Part shown: positions 5,865 to 8,898 of the stretch, one piece after another
Layout: the number at the start of each line of letters is the position of its first letter
Numbering within the stretch: the stretch's first letter is position 1
Origin: an uncultured Verrucomicrobiota bacterium
GTDB taxonomy: Bacteria; Verrucomicrobiota; Kiritimatiellia; RFP12; UBA1067
Direction of reading: 5' to 3'
DNA: 8,898 nt
NCBI GenBank assembly: GCA_947305825.1
Contig: CAMZET010000049.1
Coordinates: forward strand, 1-8,898
Notes under the pieces: generated by a model
Told to the model about the DNA's origin: nothing
Databases searched by the model: none
Seen by the model: only the letters and a program-made list of their open reading frames with translations
Translations under genes and position numbers: made by a program

Positions 5865-7688
5865 ATGCGAAAGGGCGGCGCCAGAACGAATGCGGCTTGC
5901 GTGTTTCTCGCCCTCGCGACGGCGTTCGCGTCGGGCGCGGAGCCGGCGTTCGCGGCGGAAGGGCGCGCGACAGGCTACGTCTCGCCGCGCGCCCGCCGCA
6001 CCATCGCACGCCAGCGTCCGGCGTCCGTTGCCGCCGCTTCTTCGCGTATACGCAAAAGTCTGCTCAAGTCCACTACGCTTCCCGAAAAGTGGGACTCACG
6101 CGACCTCGGCTGGGTCTCAAGCGTCAAGAACCAGGGCGACATCAATTCGTGCTGGGCGTTCGCCGCATGCGCCGTCCTCGAAACGCAGCTCCTCAAATCA
6201 GGGCGCGGCGAATGGGACCTCTCCGAGAAAAACATGGTCAATCTCCACGGCTGGGAGCCGGGTCCCAGCGACGGCGGGCACGACCTTATGGCGCTAGCGT
6301 ACCTTTCCAGATGGGGCGGCGCGGTCGCCGAGACGAACGACACCTACGTCGCAACTTACGCCGACTGGACTTCCTCGCCGTTGCTCGTCCCTGCGCTGAA
6401 AGTGCAGAACGCTCTCTGGCTGCCGACGGGCGACGACGCCCTCAAAGCTGCCATAATGGAATACGGCGCTGTCATGACCTCGATCTGCTGGCTAAATTGG
6501 TACGAGAAAGCCGACACCTACTACTGTTGCGATAGCAACGCGCTGCTGAACCACGCCGTAACCGTCATCGGCTGGGAAGACTCCTATCCGGCGGAGAACT
6601 TCGCCGTCAAGCCGTCCGGCAATGGCGCCTGGCTTGTCAAGAACAGCTGGGGCGAAAATCACGGCGACGGCGGCTTCTACCACGTCTCCTATTTCGACGA
6701 GACTTTCGCGAAGGAAGTGAATGTGGTATTCATTCCGGCGGCGGAAGACGAGGACTACGACGCCGTTTACGGCTACGACCGCCTCGGCGCAACCGACTAC
6801 GAAGATGCCTTGCCGCACGAGCTGGAGGCGGCTGTATTTACATCGGCGTGGAACGAGGAAATCGCGGCAGTGGGCGTGTATTCCGACTTCGATGCAAATC
6901 CATATGAGATTTCGGTGTGGACGAACGTGACGCGCGCGGCAAACGCGGTGGCAAATCCAGATCCTCTTGCGGGCGGCGCGCTCGCGTGTTCCTTCACAGG
7001 CGTCGTCGAATGCGCCGGCTTCGCCACGCTCCATCTCCCGGAACCGGTGCCGCTTGCCGACGGAACCAATTTCGCCGTAGTCTATGGGCAGAAGGGCGAT
7101 GTGATCGACCACAACTACAGCAACACGTATGTGGACGGCGAAGGCGTGACGAATTCGGTGTTCACGGCCGCGCCTGGCAGGACTTTCCTCGGCGCGGCGT
7201 CCGGCGCGGCTACGAACTGGCTCGACCTCGCAGTAGACAGGAACGCCGCACTATGCCTCAAGGCGTACACGCGTTCGACGGTGACGGCGAAGGATGCGCC
7301 GGACGAAACGGACGACGGCACGGCCGCGCTCGCCTGGCTCGCCGCCACCAACGCGGCGCTGTACGCCGCGACCGCCGAGACGTTCGGCGCCTCGGCCGGC
7401 CTTGCCGCCGCCAACGGCTTTTCCCTCTGGGCCAACTGGCTCGTCGGCCTCGACCCGGATGACCCCGACGGGCGCGGCCTCGTCCTCTCCATCGCCGTCA
7501 CAAACGGTGTCCCGCATCTTTCCTGGTCGCCGCGCCTCGGTGACGATGAACGCTCATACACCGTCTTCGGCGCATCTTCTCTCCGGCAGGACAACTGGAC
7601 CGAGGTCCAGGACCTCTCATCCACCAAAAGCACGTTCTTCAAGGTTTCCGTCTCGCCGCCTCACACGCGCACCGGGGATTTTTGGTAA
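5865..7688 (+). CDS. Secreted papain-like (C1) cysteine protease with lectin-like domain
   Basis: The 607-residue protein begins with a signal peptide: basic MRKGGAR, a hydrophobic stretch CVFLALATAFASG, and a likely cut near AFA-A (30/31). A basic, Ser/Ala-rich propeptide-like stretch leads to the C1 domain, which opens with LPEKWDSRD. The catalytic set is complete: Gln90 (oxyanion hole, KNQG), Cys96 (SCWAF), His230 (LNHAVTVIGW) and Asn260 (VKNSWGE). Residues about 300-469 fit the lectin-like domain that often follows such proteases: VYGYDRLG, AAVFTSAWNEEIAAVGVYSD, NFAVVYGQKG, GRTFLG, LCLKAYT. Residues about 480-600 form a C-terminal beta domain (WLVGLDPDDPDG, YTVFGASSL, FFKVSV) of a type I associate with PVC-group secreted proteins. 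It acts outside the cytoplasm; targets are unknown. It lies 3 bp after the binding-protein gene and ends the operon. No terminator hairpin is visible after it. Confidence 0.9.
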   Translation: MRKGGARTNAACVFLALATAFASGAEPAFAAEGRATGYVSPRARRTIARQRPASVAAASSRIRKSLLKSTTLPEKWDSRDLGWVSSVKNQGDINSCWAFAACAVLETQLLKSGRGEWDLSEKNMVNLHGWEPGPSDGGHDLMALAYLSRWGGAVAETNDTYVATYADWTSSPLLVPALKVQNALWLPTGDDALKAAIMEYGAVMTSICWLNWYEKADTYYCCDSNALLNHAVTVIGWEDSYPAENFAVKPSGNGAWLVKNSWGENHGDGGFYHVSYFDETFAKEVNVVFIPAAEDEDYDAVYGYDRLGATDYEDALPHELEAAVFTSAWNEEIAAVGVYSDFDANPYEISVWTNVTRAANAVANPDPLAGGALACSFTGVVECAGFATLHLPEPVPLADGTNFAVVYGQKGDVIDHNYSNTYVDGEGVTNSVFTAAPGRTFLGAASGAATNWLDLAVDRNAALCLKAYTRSTVTAKDAPDETDDGTAALAWLAATNAALYAATAETFGASAGLAAANGFSLWANWLVGLDPDDPDGRGLVLSIAVTNGVPHLSWSPRLGDDERSYTVFGASSLRQDNWTEVQDLSSTKSTFFKVSVSPPHTRTGDFW

Positions 7689-7691
7689 AAT
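7674..7691 (+). promoter_or_regulatory. purL promoter overlapping the protease stop codon
   Basis: TGGTAAAAT (7683-7691) is an extended -10 element whose TGG TAA is also the last codon and stop of the protease gene. GGGGA (7674-7678) precedes the TG by four bases, exactly as at the operon promoter. The -35 position has no good TTGACA match, which is common for extended -10 promoters. Transcription would start near 7698, leaving a leader of about 26 nt with the RBS. Confidence 0.5.
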
Positions 7692-7710
7692 ATGAGCCTA
7701 AGCCAATCCA

Positions 7711-7715
7711 AGGAG
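7711..7715 (+). promoter_or_regulatory. Ribosome binding site of purL
   Basis: AGGAG (part of AAGGAG, 7710-7715) lies eight bases before the ATG at 7724, an optimal spacing. It supports that start, where PurL homology also begins. Confidence 0.75.
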
Positions 7716-7723
7716 ATTTGAAC

Positions 7724-8898
7724 ATGATACTGCTGACTGGCGAAAACGCATATTCGCAATTCCGCATGGACGCGATCCGTGCGGCGCTGGAAGGAGCCGT
7801 GCCCGGGCTAGGGTCCGTAGGTATCGAGGCGCGGTGGGTGTATGCGCTAGACATGGCGGACGCCGCGGTGTCGGTGGAAGAATTGCAGAGGGCGGCGTCG
7901 CTGCTGAATGCGGATTTCGAGGGACTGGGCGTCGTGGGGGAACTCGACGAGCTTGGACGCCGCGAGGGCGAGCACGATTTCGAGATACGCTCCGCCGCCG
8001 AGCAAGACGGCAAGACGAGTTTCTACGTGACGCCGCGCAAGGGCACGATAAGCCCCTGGTCGTCGAAGGCTACCGACATATTCCGCAACTGCGGCTTGAA
8101 GTCGATACAGCGCGTGGAGCGCGGCATACGCTTCACGCTGCATGCGGCGGGCGTCGATGTCGCGAAAGCCGCCGCGCCGCTCTACGACAGGATGACCGAG
8201 GGCGTCTACGACGACATAGCCGACCTGTTCGAAGAGGGCAAGCCGCGTCCCGGCCGGACCTACGACGTGCTCGCCAAGGGGGTCGAAGCCGTGCGTGAGG
8301 CGAACGAGGAGATAGGGCTTGCGATTTCCGAGGAGGAAATGGAATACCTGGCGAAGTCGTTCCGCGCCGCCGGACGCAACCCGACCGACACCGAGCTCGT
8401 TATGTTCGGGCAGGTGAACTCCGAGCATTGCCGCCACAAGATTTTCGGCGCCAAGTTCATCATCGACGGCAAGGAGAAGCCGAACTCGCTTTTCGGGATG
8501 ATAAAGAACACGCACGAGAAGTCGCCGGAGGGAACGCTGTCTGCGTACCGCGACAATTCGGCGGTGGTGGAAGGTTTCGAGACGGAGGTGTTCGCGATTG
8601 ATCCGAGGTCGAACGGCTACGTGTTCCGGAAGGAGGAGCTCGACCGCCTGATGAAAGTCGAGACGCACAACCATCCGACGGCGATATCGCCGTATCCCGG
8701 CGCGGCGACTGGAGTTGGCGGGGAGATACGCGACGAGGCGGCGACCGGCACCGGGTCGCGCACGCTCGCCGGCATCTGCGGCTTCATGGTGTCGAACCTG
8801 CGCATACCCGGCTTTCCGCAACCGTGGGAGAGGATATACGCGGAGTTCCCGCGGCGCCTGGCGACGCCGCTTGCGATTATGACGGAGGGGCCGATAGG
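7724..8898 (+). CDS. purL: Phosphoribosylformylglycinamidine synthase, large single-chain type (5' part)
   Basis: About 391 codons are present before the right edge; the complete long-form enzyme is near 1,290 residues, so this is roughly the first third. The enzyme converts FGAR, glutamine and ATP to FGAM in de novo purine synthesis in the cytoplasm. The sequence follows the E. coli enzyme closely: an N-terminal PurS-like region (1-100), then GTISPWSSKATD (107-118), a linker domain, NSEHCRHKIF (232-241, His235 at the active site), SLFGMIKNT, KVETHNHPTAISP (311-323), GGEIRDE (332-338), VSNLRIPGF and IMTEGPI at the edge. The glutaminase domain lies outside the window. A complete N-terminal region shows it is the single-chain form, not the split PurS/PurL/PurQ set. 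It has its own promoter and RBS and follows the protease gene by 35 bp. Confidence 0.97.
   Translation, partial: MILLTGENAYSQFRMDAIRAALEGAVPGLGSVGIEARWVYALDMADAAVSVEELQRAASLLNADFEGLGVVGELDELGRREGEHDFEIRSAAEQDGKTSFYVTPRKGTISPWSSKATDIFRNCGLKSIQRVERGIRFTLHAAGVDVAKAAAPLYDRMTEGVYDDIADLFEEGKPRPGRTYDVLAKGVEAVREANEEIGLAISEEEMEYLAKSFRAAGRNPTDTELVMFGQVNSEHCRHKIFGAKFIIDGKEKPNSLFGMIKNTHEKSPEGTLSAYRDNSAVVEGFETEVFAIDPRSNGYVFRKEELDRLMKVETHNHPTAISPYPGAATGVGGEIRDEAATGTGSRTLAGICGFMVSNLRIPGFPQPWERIYAEFPRRLATPLAIMTEGPI

Noticed and set aside
7656..7723. A terminator between the protease gene and purL
   Set aside because: The run of T after GGGGA at 7679-7683 has no stable inverted repeat before it; the bases are better explained as the purL promoter.
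7847..8821. Minus-strand open frame (324 residues) opposite purL
   Set aside because: The + strand frame matches PurL residue by residue at its key motifs; the antisense frame is Arg-rich by composition only.
1..8898. CRISPR arrays, insertion sequences, tRNA or rRNA genes, defence systems
   Set aside because: No spaced direct repeats, transposase motifs, tRNA-like folds or rRNA signatures were seen; genes fill nearly all of the window.

Overview
The window (8,898 bp, GC-rich by eye) is a densely packed, one-directional stretch of bacterial chromosome. Every convincing gene is on the + strand. Several traits suggest the PVC group, most likely a Kiritimatiellota, Lentisphaerota or Verrucomicrobiota lineage. 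These are a long single-chain PurL, a substrate-binding protein of the kind common in those phyla, and a secreted papain-like protease whose C-terminal beta domain ends in a YTVFG...FFKVSV pattern that I associate with them. This placement is inferred from sequence style, not from a marker gene.

Layout. Positions 1-222 are a gene-free leader. It holds a good promoter pointing right (TTGCGC, 17 bp, TATACT with an extended TG) and a possible promoter pointing left. From 223 to 7688 six genes follow with junctions of +17, -4, +2, -4 and +3 bp, so they look like one operon. In order they are: (1) an in-frame fusion of ribose-5-phosphate isomerase B and serine hydroxymethyltransferase; (2) a DHH/DHHA1 phosphoesterase of the NrnA/oligoribonuclease type with an Ala/Pro repeat tail; (3) a bacterial ELM1-family (DUF1022) protein; (4) a small DUF721/DciA-like protein; (5) a shortened family-5 solute-binding protein; (6) a secreted C1 cysteine protease with a lectin-like domain. 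A second promoter overlaps the stop codon of the protease gene and serves purL, the large FGAM synthase, which runs off the right edge.

How the genes may work together. RpiB makes ribose-5-phosphate (precursor of PRPP). SHMT makes glycine and one-carbon units. PurL consumes the products of both branches in purine synthesis. NrnA recycles nucleotides from short RNA or dinucleotides. A nucleotide-supply theme therefore covers the left gene, the second gene and the right gene. The middle and distal operon genes (ELM1, DciA-like, binding protein, protease) do not fit that theme and may simply be packed into one transcript. The most noteworthy observations are the RpiB-GlyA fusion, the promoter element shared by the fusion gene and purL (GGGGA, four bases, TG, N, TAnAnT), and the DciA-like gene embedded far from any replication gene.
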